Shown here one piece after another: positions 1 through 8,803 of a stretch of 64,000 bases of DNA (position 1 is the stretch's first letter; the number at the start of each line of letters is the position of its first letter). The DNA lies in NCBI GenBank assembly GCA_029260735.1, contig JAJDCR010000165.1:1-64000 (forward strand), given 5' to 3'. A model generated the notes under the pieces. It was not told where the DNA came from and searched no databases. It saw only the letters and a program-made list of their open reading frames with translations. The translations under genes were made by a program, and so were the position numbers. This DNA comes from Planctomycetota bacterium (GTDB lineage: Bacteria; Planctomycetota; Uabimicrobiia; Uabimicrobiales; Uabimicrobiaceae).

Positions 1-135
1 TTAAGTCCCAAAATCCCCCTGAAGGGGGTGAGACAAAGAAAGTTTCGCCCCTTCAGGGCGATTTGGGTCGGGTGTTCCATTTACCTCCGGGTTTGCACCC
101 GGAGCTACTAACATTAATCCCCTTCGGGGACATTT
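1..135. repeat. Intergenic multi-hairpin palindromic element
   Basis: A non-coding stretch packed with dyads. An outer inverted pair lies at about 8-27 and 48-67 (CCTGAAGGGG facing CCCCTTCAGG). A perfect hairpin follows at 85-104 (CTCCGGGT, loop TTGC, ACCCGGAG), then the spacer CTACTAACATTAA, then a second hairpin at 118-130 (TCCCCTTCGGGGA). The two-hairpin plan with a CTAACAT-type spacer recurs near 39.2, 49.3, 49.6 and 51.8 kb, so this looks like one member of a dispersed REP-like family. The window edge may cut it. Confidence 0.6.
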
Positions 136-145
136 CAAGGACTTG

Positions 146-1342
146 CTACCTAACCTCAGCTCTATCATTAGATCTTACCAATTTCTTATACTTCTTTTCC
201 TGAGGATCAAAATAAACAAAGGTAACTGGAGGGGGTTGAAAAAATCCTTTCTCCTCGGCGACATAAACTAACTCAAACACTCTTATCCATTGATTTTCTT
301 GGTAACTTTGCACTTTTCCCATCACGGGAGCAAAGGATTGTAAGTTCACTTCCGAAAGATCTCCATCCCCTTTAATCGTAATTATTTGAGTGACAAATTC
401 TCCTTGAGAAACAACTTTGGGTGTCAGAAACGACTCCATCGTAAAATTTCCCACTGCCTTTGAGAAAGTATTTGGCAGAGGAGAAGGAAGAGGGCTTATC
501 TTTACTTGGATCGGCGAAGCTGATAGCATTAGCTTTTTTTCGACTCCCCCAAAAGCTTCGCTCAATGGGCTGCGAGTAAAAAAGTCATCTTGAAAAAAAT
601 CATCTTCTCCAAAAACTTTGTCGAAAGTATCTTTTTTTTCCTTTTTAGGTAAAACAACTTTACACTCCAAGCGAAACTTATCTAAATCAATAGACTGTGC
701 TATTTTTCCCAAAACGAAGTCCTGATATTCTATTATTTTGTAAATGCGATTATCTAAAACTTCATAGCAAGTAATATAAGGCAAATTTTTTAGTCTTTGT
801 AAGCCTCTTACATTTGGAAAAAAATAGTTTTCTTCTAGTAGTCGTACTCCTTCACTTAGTCCTAAGCGAGCTCTTAGAGAAAAAACTTCTCTGACAAAGG
901 GAGAATAAGATGTTGCCTTCAATTGAAAAAATAAGCTAGGGCCGACATCTTTTTGAACAAACTGAGATGAAACTTTTAAGACTATAGGAGAAGTGAAGTA
1001 GACTCTTCCTTCTTGTGAAAAAGTAATTTCCCCCACCTTTGCCATTCCTTCAGAAAGAGCTTCTAGTTTGTATAAATAACGAATTACCATGCGAGGGCGG
1101 TCTAAAATTTCTGTGCGAACAATTTTTTCTGGTGCTTTAATTTGATTTAGGTTTTTTAGAGAAAGCTTGGGAGCTGACCAAAAGTCATTTTTTCCAATTA
1201 CCATCAAAGTAAATGTGAATTTTTCTCCCGGCCGAAAGACTTTTTTTTCCACTCCGGCTAAAATACTAAATTCTTCACTAGCGAAAAGAGGTAAACTAGA
1301 AAAAAAAGCAAAAAGCAAAAAAGATCGGAAATAAAAAATCAT
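146..1342 (-). CDS. BatD-like secreted protein
   Basis: A 398-residue protein with an N-terminal signal peptide (hydrophobic residues 5-21, then SLPLFASEEF). It is followed by BatD-type beta-sandwich segments: an early FRPGEKFTFTL strand pair and a late block with GDGDLSEVNL, FELVYVAEEKGFFQPPPVTF and YFDPQEKKYKKL, which match the family's conserved C-terminal half. BatD proteins work with BatA/BatB von Willebrand factor A-domain proteins and are linked to oxygen tolerance in some species. Here the chain stops about eleven residues after the last strand, so the usual C-terminal membrane anchor is absent, and no batA/batB lies nearby within the window. The ATG lacks a strong ribosome binding site. 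Family call fairly sure; role unknown. Confidence 0.65.
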   Translation of the reverse strand: MIFYFRSFLLFAFFSSLPLFASEEFSILAGVEKKVFRPGEKFTFTLMVIGKNDFWSAPKLSLKNLNQIKAPEKIVRTEILDRPRMVIRYLYKLEALSEGMAKVGEITFSQEGRVYFTSPIVLKVSSQFVQKDVGPSLFFQLKATSYSPFVREVFSLRARLGLSEGVRLLEENYFFPNVRGLQRLKNLPYITCYEVLDNRIYKIIEYQDFVLGKIAQSIDLDKFRLECKVVLPKKEKKDTFDKVFGEDDFFQDDFFTRSPLSEAFGGVEKKLMLSASPIQVKISPLPSPLPNTFSKAVGNFTMESFLTPKVVSQGEFVTQIITIKGDGDLSEVNLQSFAPVMGKVQSYQENQWIRVFELVYVAEEKGFFQPPPVTFVYFDPQEKKYKKLVRSNDRAEVR

Positions 1343-1537
1343 AGAACAATGCCTTTAAAAAAAATCTATGAAAAAAATATGTAGTCCTATATATTTTGAG
1401 GTATAGAAAGCAGCTTTAGAAAATTCTAAAAAAAAAAAAAGAATTTCCCAACAACATTTTACAAATAAGCGTATATATATATGAATCCTTATAGCAATCT
1501 CCTACTTTCCTTCCATCAATATTCATCGACGACCTAT
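1343..1537. promoter_or_regulatory. AT-rich intergenic stretch with possible plus-strand promoter
   Basis: No reading frame is credible here. There is an A-run near 1425-1441 and a TTTACA (about 1457-1462) followed by an alternating TATATATATAT tract that could supply a -10 box. If used, it would drive a short plus-strand RNA ending at the two terminators just downstream. The evidence is only positional and compositional. Confidence 0.25.
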
Positions 1538-1602
1538 AACCCCGGGGGCGGGGTTTTTTATTAGCTCTTGGTCTTCATCCGGCCAAGAGCTAATTTTTTT
1601 TG
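1538..1602 (+). terminator. Two tandem plus-strand intrinsic terminators
   Basis: The first hairpin, at about 1540-1560, pairs AACCCC with GGGGTT and runs into TTTTTT. The second, at 1561-1601, pairs TTAGCTCTTGG with CCAAGAGCTAA and runs into eight T. Both T-runs lie on the plus-strand side, yet both flanking protein genes are on the minus strand. They therefore suit a short plus-strand transcript better than either gene. Confidence 0.6.
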
Positions 1603-1606
1603 ACTT

Positions 1607-2446
1607 CTACTTATTTAATCTCAAAAGCAAAGCAGGATCTCCAAAAAGATTGTAAGCATACAAAACGTGGTTAGCCTTTGTTCTTTCTTTTTTTTCTCGG
1701 TAAACATGAGTTTTCGCTCGATAAAGAATCTGTCCTAAACGAGCAGCCGGAGAAAAAAGGGTAGGAGATATTCCTTGGGCAAGCAAAGCTCCTTCTTGAA
1801 AAGAAGCTTGGTGTTGGGGAAAAATTCTACTGCTAGGGCTAATTATGGCAACCGCCTCTAAGCTTTGTGAAAATAAAAACTCTCCTCCAGAAGATAATTC
1901 TTGGTTAAACATACCAACTCCCGGGTCTGAGCTTATAAGAATAGCTGAGAAAATTTTCTCTTTTTGCTCTTTTTCCTCATAATCAATAGTTTTTCTTGCC
2001 AAAAAAGCAATTTCCTCCTCCTTGTCACTGGGAAATCTTCCCAGATAAACGTCCGGCCAAATATCATCCTCTATTCCTAACAAACTGTATCCATAATCAG
2101 AAGGAAAACCTTCTTCATATTGAGGAGGTAATGTGCGACTGCTTCCGGCCAGTAAAACGTACATCAAATTAGGACGAGATTGAAAGTATTCGCGAAGAAA
2201 GTTCTTTAAAGCAAAAGAGGGAGAGGAAAAATTTTGCTTAGAAAAAATCTCTTCGCTTGTTTTGATAGTGACAATAAATCCACTCTCCATTCTCCACTGA
2301 ACAAGAGGATCTAAAGAAGTTAGTAAGTTTTGGGAAGTGATAAGCAAATATTCTGGTCGACTATCTTGAGTAGCCAAAGTCGAGGTTTGTGCTATAAGAG
2401 ATACATGAAAAATTTCTAAGAACAGCAAAAAAAAAAATCTTTTCAT
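1607..2446 (-). CDS. Reduced peptidase C25 (gingipain-fold) protein
   Basis: About 279 residues. The ATG at 2446 is preferred over a GTG at 2455 because AAAGGTG sits at good spacing before it. A signal peptide (KRFFFLLFLEIFHVSLIAQ) is followed by C25 landmarks: PEYLLITSQNLL, LVQWRMESGFIV, YVLLAGSSRTLPP, DVYLGRFPS, TIDYEEKE and a C-terminal YNLFGDPALLLRL. In active family members the catalytic His (HG) and Cys lie between the YEE segment and the C-terminal block. That section is very short here and contains neither, so the protein is probably a non-catalytic C25 fold. The type IX sorting domain found in Bacteroidota relatives is also absent. Function unknown. Confidence 0.6.
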   Translation of the reverse strand: MKRFFFLLFLEIFHVSLIAQTSTLATQDSRPEYLLITSQNLLTSLDPLVQWRMESGFIVTIKTSEEIFSKQNFSSPSFALKNFLREYFQSRPNLMYVLLAGSSRTLPPQYEEGFPSDYGYSLLGIEDDIWPDVYLGRFPSDKEEEIAFLARKTIDYEEKEQKEKIFSAILISSDPGVGMFNQELSSGGEFLFSQSLEAVAIISPSSRIFPQHQASFQEGALLAQGISPTLFSPAARLGQILYRAKTHVYREKKERTKANHVLYAYNLFGDPALLLRLNK

Positions 2447-2606
2447 CTGAGACACCTTTCATTGAGAAAACTTAAATTTTCATTACTAGCAAGACTAGTA
2501 AATAGATTAGCAAATCAGGTGCCAAAATTTAATATAAGGTGTTTAGACAAGAAAACATGGGGAGAGAGAAAGTAGAGGAAAATAAATGGGAAATTTTTTG
2601 CTCATT

Positions 2607-2647
2607 AAAAAAAGAGGGGTGAGTAAAAATTTACCCACCCCTCTTTT
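2607..2647 (-). terminator. Intrinsic terminator after the giant kinase gene
   Basis: AGAGGGGTG-TAAA pairs with TTTA-CACCCCTCT across a short A/T loop with one mismatch. Read on the minus strand it ends in a run of seven T, eleven bases past the stop codon of the upstream 2030-residue gene. This is a strong match to a rho-independent terminator. Confidence 0.8.
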
Positions 2648-2657
2648 GCTAATATTT

Positions 2658-5600
2658 TTACTCTTTGCTCTCATTGTATATTTTTTCAAGATTAGCAACG
2701 AGTTCTTCTCCGCTTTTATATCGCTTACTGGATTTAATTTGAAGCATTGTCATAATTGTGTCAGAAATATTAGGCGGTATGTTAGGCTGAATTTTTCTAG
2801 GAGAAGTCGGCAAACGGCGTGTACGCACCTTGATGAGATAATCAAGAAGATCTCTTCCTCCTGTTCCTTTATAGCCATCAAAGTAAGGTGGATCTCCTGT
2901 TATCATATGATAGTATGTTGCTCCTAGGCTATACATATCGGCTTTAAAATCAACCTCTGTATTCTTAATCCTCTCGGGAGAAATATAGGGGTAACTACCG
3001 ACAATAGAGTCACGAGCAGTTATTTCTATGTCGGCCATACCTCCTGTGGCTTTCGCAATCCCAAGGTCGACCATCTTAATTTTCTTGTCCTCGGTAATTT
3101 GAATATTTTCAGGCTTAACGTCTCGATGGATAGTGTCATGTTCCCACATATAAACAAGAGCTCGAGCACTGTGAAGAATGATTTTTGTCGCCCACTCTAA
3201 GGGCAACATATGATCAGGGGAAGAATCCAAGAGATCTTTCACACTTTGCCCAGGAAGATATTCCATCACCATAAAGAATTTCAGTTGAGCTTTTCGTCTT
3301 TCGATTGTGCATATCTGACGCACATCATAGCCTTGAACGATATTGGGGTGATCAAAACGCATAAGCATCAATCCTTCCATTAAGAAACGATTGATATCAG
3401 ATAGAGCACTAAAAAGCATGGTTTTAATTGCAACCATCAGGCCATCATTGAGACGACGTGCTTTGAATACTTTTCCCATTGCTCCATGTCCTACTACGTC
3501 TAACACTTCGTAAAAGGACCCTCTACTCCCGCTAAGAATAACTCCCTGCTTAATATCCTCGTCCAGATTACATTTCTTGTCCAAAGGATTGGAGAAGGCG
3601 TCTAAGAGGAATAGTTGATAGTTAGGTTCTCCAGCCTGCTTGAAGTCCACTTTAAGGCTTTTTACTGATCCCGTTAGTACATTGATTTGCCCAGAGACTC
3701 CAACCGCTCGACCTTCTTCTTCTTCCGCTTCTAAAGTAGGTTTTTCTTTGGAGTTTGTTAAAACAAAAGCGGGAGTTGTCTTTCCCACTCCTCGTTCAAA
3801 AAACACTCTCTGCTTATTGGGAATAGAAGGATTATTTCCATGAGAAGCTGTTGCCGTCGAATTAAAATAAATATCGTATCTTCCTTCAAAAGTCGTATCG
3901 ATAGTATCACCTTGATAGGCATAGATAGTAAGAGAAAAAGGTTCTCCGACTTTTTCTTCATCCCCATGCTCTGTTTGCATAAGAAGGGTTCTAGGCTTTT
4001 CTGAAATAAGAAATTCAAAAGCACGCTCCTCACAGCAAACTTCATCCTCTTCTTTGTGATCGTGAGCATTGATTTTGATATGGCCGACAATTTCTCCTAT
4101 GGGAGCTCGTTCATTTATATCAATACTAAACAGAAAATCTGCTTCTGCTTGTACCTGTAATTCTTCAGGGTTGTCTGGGTGAGGAGACACATCAAATAAG
4201 CCGGTTATATCTCTTTCTTGCTCCCAAAACGTAACTTCCGCAGCATTCACTTTTAAACAACTATCCCCGCTGTTGTGCAAACGGACGGAGATTGGGCAGG
4301 AATCTTCTCCTTGGTAGAAGTTTTGTTCCATTGAAATGCCCAAAAACTCAAATTTAGCTGGTCTTGGCTCTATCGTAAAACTAGTACTTTGCCCTTCCTT
4401 GCTTTCGTATCGAGCGATAAGTCTTTCTGTCTTAGGAAGAGTATCGTTTGGGTCTGCATGATAAGATAATCCTAACCCTGCTAAGTCGGCAACCCCATTC
4501 TGAAAATGCTTCCCTAAAACTTGGTTTTGTTTTGATTGAGAAAAACTGATCTTACCTCGTTGGCTATGTGTTACAACAAAAACATCTTCATCAAAATCAG
4601 TTTTAACATTTCCAAAAGAGTCATGAGCAATGAGAAAGTTGTTTCCTTCGAAAGTAGAGCCATTCTTTTGCGTTGGTTCTAATATTAACTCAAATTTATG
4701 AATAGGTCCTGCTGATAGCTTCCAAGCAGCTGTTTCTCCAGCTGCTCCCCCCGTCATATTTTCTTTCACTTGTAGAACAAACTTTTGTTCACTATTGAAA
4801 AATATAAAATCGCGCGGAGTAACTGCTTCTCCATCTCTAAATTCAAGCATTAACTCTTTTGGATACTGAGGCATTCGACCATTGGGAGCTGCGGAGGCGT
4901 TACTTTTAAAAAGAATTTTTCTTTTTCCGTTATAACTCCTATCCACTTTGTCTTCTAGAAAAGCAGCTAGATGCAGGCTAAAAGGAATACTCGCTGTTTC
5001 CTTGCCTTCATTTTCACTTTGTATTTTAAAAGTTCGCCCTGAAGGTTCTACTCTCCAAGTGAAAGAAACTTCGGGAGCTATTTCTAGGCGGGTTTTTTCT
5101 TCTAAAATTCTTAAGCGTACGTGTACTTCTACTTTACCCAAGATAGCTTCTGGGTTAGACAAAATACGATACGGAATTTCTGAAACCCCTGGAGGAAGAA
5201 GAAAGGATGGTTGAGAAAATTGATAGCTTTCATCCACTCCATTGTCTGTTAAAAAACCCAAATAACTCTTATCAAGAAGAGCTGGCAAGTCGCCATCATT
5301 TCTCACTTTCAAAGTAACTCGATGTTCTTGCCCACGAAGAATAACATCAGAATGGGCAACTTCTTCAATATGAATCGTGCTTGAGCGTGGTAAAACCTGA
5401 AAGGGAGGAGTCGTAATAGAGAAATCTCGAAAACTAATTTTAAAAGTAGCCTGCTGGGGAAGAATATCTCCTTGGCAAATAACTTTTAGCCTTTGTCTAC
5501 TCAAATCCAGAATACCATCTCTGAATTCTTCTCCGGAGATTTGATGAACATCAACTCCTTCTTCCGTAGTAATTTTGCCTGGGATATTCTGCAGCTCAAG

Positions 5601-8600
5601 ACGAATATTCTTTTGAAATCGGCGGATAACATTTTCATATTTATCCACTACCACGATATTTCCCTCTAAAAACTCTGTATTTTCAATCGTAGCAGGAAGT
5701 TTAACGTGGAAGTTGCCAATGCCTCCTGAGCGAACATTGATTTGAGGGCTTCGTCCCTGTATATCACTTTCTCTCTCCCGTGCTGAAAGAATTATCGCAT
5801 CTTCAGCTAAGACAAAAAGAAACTCTTTTTCGGTGACAGCAACTCCATTTTCAAAAAAGAGATTTAAAGTGTCAGGAATTACCGATTTATCTCCTGTTTT
5901 TGCATCGTGAGCATTGCTTTCAAAATATATTATTTTTTCCCCTTCAAAAGAATTATCGGGGGTTTTTTCAATGTAAGATTCTAGTTTTAAACGAAAAGGA
6001 ACTCCTGCCTTTTCTTGCTGCTTATGTTCTGTCGAAATACGGAAAATACGTCCTTTTGCTTCAACTGCCCACTGGTGATTTTCAATAACCTTAAGAGGAA
6101 CTTGGCTTTCTTCCTCCACAGCGACAATACTTATCTCTATGTTTGTCACTCCTGTGGGAACTTTTGCATCCATGTGAACATTGTAGGTTAAAACAACAGG
6201 AACAAAGGGAATCAAAGTCGAACTATTACTGGGGTTAGGCGAAAGTGTGTAATGCGAAGAGATATCCTTATTTTCTTGTTCAAAATGAAAAAGAACAGAG
6301 ACAACATTTGCTGCGATATTTCCCTGATTTTCCAGCTCCAAAGAAATGATTTGATCTGTTTTTTTAGGATTGATTGTCTCAGGAAGAGAAACTCGATTTA
6401 ATTGAATAGAGGCTGGTCTAGGGATTACTTCAACAGGATTACTTTTTCCTTGAACCTCTCCGCATACAACAGCAAACTCTTCTACTTTTGGCAGCTTAAC
6501 ATTGGCATCCGTAAAGTATTTCATTTTCCTTTCGGATAAATCGACAACTCCTTTTTCAAAATAAGAAGCCGGTATAATTCCTTCCTTTTTATTTTCATCA
6601 AAGCAGATTTTTCCAGACTCATCCATGGGGAAAATTTCGCAGTCTTGGGCAAAACTTTCCACAACGTTCCCATATTCATCCATTGCAGAAATTTGATTTT
6701 CGCCTTCAAAAGGAACGCTATTGATTTGTTTTTCTCCTAGAGTCACCCAAAAGAAACTCAACTTTCCTGATGAAACTTGGACAAGTATGTTTTGGCTACG
6801 AGGTCCCCCAGGGCTCAAATCGGCAACTCTAAAAACAGCCTCTTGAGAACTATCCGTTAAGATAAAGACGGGTGGAATTTCAGCTACTCCACGCTCAAAA
6901 TTAACCGATAAGCTTTCAGGGATAGTAGGAGCTTCTTCTGCAGGAGAAATACTTGTATCACACTCTATCTGTAGCTCATACTCTCCCTCGTAGGAGTCAT
7001 CAATGTCCTCTCCCATAAAGGCTCCTAATTGGAAACCAAATGGCTCTCCAACCTGGGTTTGCAAAGAGCTACCAGAAAGAGGAAAAAAAGTTCTCCCTAC
7101 AGGGACAACCTTCCAAGATACTTCTTTTCCTTCTTCCCGTGGAACATTTTTTTCTTCATTGAAAACTTGAATATGAATATTAAGAAAACTCTCTCCTAAG
7201 CTTGCTTCTGGAGAAACCTCCACTAAAAATTTAAGCAAGATTTCACTGTTAGCTCGCAGTATAGGCAAATTGTCTAAATCAGGGATTACCTTATATTCAT
7301 GATCCATGTCTTGGTTATCTTGTCGAAACTGGAAACCAACGTTCTCAATGTTAAGATCAAAAGATGATGTATTGGATAACAATGCCTCTACAGGTAAATT
7401 GCCTCCTTGTTCAACAACTTTTTCTGCCCGAACTCCGCTTAAAGTAAAACGTATGGGGTTAGGTTCAATAGTAATTTCTTTGCTATAGCCATCTTTATTT
7501 CCACAAAAAACAGCTAAAATATCTTTTCGGGGCAGTTGATCTTCGTTTTCTTCGCTATAGTAAGTTTCTAGGAAGGTCAGGTTGGCTATCCCATTTTGAA
7601 ATGCCTCAGCGGGAATCATATTGGGTTCTGAAGCAGAAGCAACTTTGATCATCCCTTTTTTGCTTTTTGTTTCTATTTGAACATTTTCAGAAAAACTCGT
7701 AACGGTGTTCCCATATTGATCGACGGCCTTCACTTCATTCTTCCCTTGAAAAAGGAATCCATGAACTTGGGGCGAAGCAAGATTAAATAGAAAACGATCA
7801 AACTCCCCAGCAAGAACGGAAATTTTTTCACTACAACCTTGAGCTCCATCTGAGACATCTTCGATAGCAGTAATCTCTGGCATTTCGGCACTATTACTAA
7901 ACATAAATTCGCGCCCTGTCACTCCCCGCCCTTCGACAAACTGGATAGTGAGTTGATGAGGAATTGTCGGTGGAATTCCGAAGGGTGTATCAGTAGCTGA
8001 TGTTTCAAAACGAATATTTTGAATATTATTATAGTTAACGTCAACCTCACCGTTTTCAAGATAAGTCCACAGGTTTAAGCCAAAAGGCTCCCCTGCTTTT
8101 TCTTGCATTTGGTGTTCTGTTTCAATAACAAATATTCGTTTTTGTGTAATAACCCAATGAGCCACTCCTTCGGCAAAGAGAGTGTCATCGCTTAAGACGT
8201 CTTTACCGGCTATTTCAATATAGACATTGGTAGATCCAGACATAACACTGTTATTGATATCCACTAGGCAAGATAATTTCACAGGAAAAGAGTTTTCCAC
8301 TTGGGCAGGATTATTATCTGCCGCTTTAACTGAAAAGAAAGAACTTACGTCCATTCCATTATTTTCAAAAGCGATCTCAATACTCAAAATGTCAGCGGTA
8401 GTACCTGGGTTTGAAATAGTAATGATGATCTCTTGGTCTTGAAGTCCTTGAGATACTTTTTCGGGTAAAAAAATGTTTTCTATTCTGAGCTGAGCGGGAC
8501 CAGCTAGCTCATTTTCGGCTTGACATTTCCAACACCGATAGCTTCTACCTCTCAACTTTATAGGTACATTCCAGTGAGCAGAGCAAGCAGGGCAACTTAG

Positions 8601-8750
8601 CTCCATACGTTTTTTACTTCTGGCCGGAATTTTCAAAAAACGGCTACAGGAAGGACATTGAACGATCCGTTCCACATCGCTGGCATGAGCAATCAGAATA
8701 TGACCGCAATTAGTATTAGTACATGGAACCGAGATCTCTTCGCTTGACAT
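2658..8750 (-). CDS. Giant repeat protein with C-terminal Ser/Thr kinase
   Basis: 2030 residues. Two zinc ribbons open the protein (C10/C15/C32/C35 and C53/C56/C73/C76). Five ~345-residue repeats follow, each marked by a (G/K/P)R(I/T)(F/L) strand and a GEPF-type motif near residues 203, 550, 901, 1238 and 1586. Each repeat combines a CARDB-like segment with filamin/invasin-like Ig strands (EGxNxxxAxDxYGNVxxxF). The kinase fills about 1744-2030: GHGAMGKV loop, VAIK lysine near 1776, HRDVKPEN near 1875, DLG in place of DFG, SPER for APE. I see no signal peptide or membrane span, so Ig-like repeats that usually belong outside the cell appear to be cytoplasmic, with the kinase at the C-terminus, the reverse of the common order. 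GGAGAAAG precedes the ATG. Last gene of a three-kinase minus-strand cluster, 53 bp after its neighbour. Confidence 0.85.
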   Translation of the reverse strand: MSSEEISVPCTNTNCGHILIAHASDVERIVQCPSCSRFLKIPARSKKRMELSCPACSAHWNVPIKLRGRSYRCWKCQAENELAGPAQLRIENIFLPEKVSQGLQDQEIIITISNPGTTADILSIEIAFENNGMDVSSFFSVKAADNNPAQVENSFPVKLSCLVDINNSVMSGSTNVYIEIAGKDVLSDDTLFAEGVAHWVITQKRIFVIETEHQMQEKAGEPFGLNLWTYLENGEVDVNYNNIQNIRFETSATDTPFGIPPTIPHQLTIQFVEGRGVTGREFMFSNSAEMPEITAIEDVSDGAQGCSEKISVLAGEFDRFLFNLASPQVHGFLFQGKNEVKAVDQYGNTVTSFSENVQIETKSKKGMIKVASASEPNMIPAEAFQNGIANLTFLETYYSEENEDQLPRKDILAVFCGNKDGYSKEITIEPNPIRFTLSGVRAEKVVEQGGNLPVEALLSNTSSFDLNIENVGFQFRQDNQDMDHEYKVIPDLDNLPILRANSEILLKFLVEVSPEASLGESFLNIHIQVFNEEKNVPREEGKEVSWKVVPVGRTFFPLSGSSLQTQVGEPFGFQLGAFMGEDIDDSYEGEYELQIECDTSISPAEEAPTIPESLSVNFERGVAEIPPVFILTDSSQEAVFRVADLSPGGPRSQNILVQVSSGKLSFFWVTLGEKQINSVPFEGENQISAMDEYGNVVESFAQDCEIFPMDESGKICFDENKKEGIIPASYFEKGVVDLSERKMKYFTDANVKLPKVEEFAVVCGEVQGKSNPVEVIPRPASIQLNRVSLPETINPKKTDQIISLELENQGNIAANVVSVLFHFEQENKDISSHYTLSPNPSNSSTLIPFVPVVLTYNVHMDAKVPTGVTNIEISIVAVEEESQVPLKVIENHQWAVEAKGRIFRISTEHKQQEKAGVPFRLKLESYIEKTPDNSFEGEKIIYFESNAHDAKTGDKSVIPDTLNLFFENGVAVTEKEFLFVLAEDAIILSARERESDIQGRSPQINVRSGGIGNFHVKLPATIENTEFLEGNIVVVDKYENVIRRFQKNIRLELQNIPGKITTEEGVDVHQISGEEFRDGILDLSRQRLKVICQGDILPQQATFKISFRDFSITTPPFQVLPRSSTIHIEEVAHSDVILRGQEHRVTLKVRNDGDLPALLDKSYLGFLTDNGVDESYQFSQPSFLLPPGVSEIPYRILSNPEAILGKVEVHVRLRILEEKTRLEIAPEVSFTWRVEPSGRTFKIQSENEGKETASIPFSLHLAAFLEDKVDRSYNGKRKILFKSNASAAPNGRMPQYPKELMLEFRDGEAVTPRDFIFFNSEQKFVLQVKENMTGGAAGETAAWKLSAGPIHKFELILEPTQKNGSTFEGNNFLIAHDSFGNVKTDFDEDVFVVTHSQRGKISFSQSKQNQVLGKHFQNGVADLAGLGLSYHADPNDTLPKTERLIARYESKEGQSTSFTIEPRPAKFEFLGISMEQNFYQGEDSCPISVRLHNSGDSCLKVNAAEVTFWEQERDITGLFDVSPHPDNPEELQVQAEADFLFSIDINERAPIGEIVGHIKINAHDHKEEDEVCCEERAFEFLISEKPRTLLMQTEHGDEEKVGEPFSLTIYAYQGDTIDTTFEGRYDIYFNSTATASHGNNPSIPNKQRVFFERGVGKTTPAFVLTNSKEKPTLEAEEEEGRAVGVSGQINVLTGSVKSLKVDFKQAGEPNYQLFLLDAFSNPLDKKCNLDEDIKQGVILSGSRGSFYEVLDVVGHGAMGKVFKARRLNDGLMVAIKTMLFSALSDINRFLMEGLMLMRFDHPNIVQGYDVRQICTIERRKAQLKFFMVMEYLPGQSVKDLLDSSPDHMLPLEWATKIILHSARALVYMWEHDTIHRDVKPENIQITEDKKIKMVDLGIAKATGGMADIEITARDSIVGSYPYISPERIKNTEVDFKADMYSLGATYYHMITGDPPYFDGYKGTGGRDLLDYLIKVRTRRLPTSPRKIQPNIPPNISDTIMTMLQIKSSKRYKSGEELVANLEKIYNESKE

Positions 8751-8803
8751 TTTCTTTCTCCAGTCAGACTTGACTTACTTCAAGATTAAAATATTTGAGA
8801 ATT

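Noticed and set aside
2586..2927. 113-codon plus-strand frame at the end of the giant kinase gene
   Set aside because: It runs through the terminator hairpin and the antisense of the kinase C-lobe; no start signal or motif.
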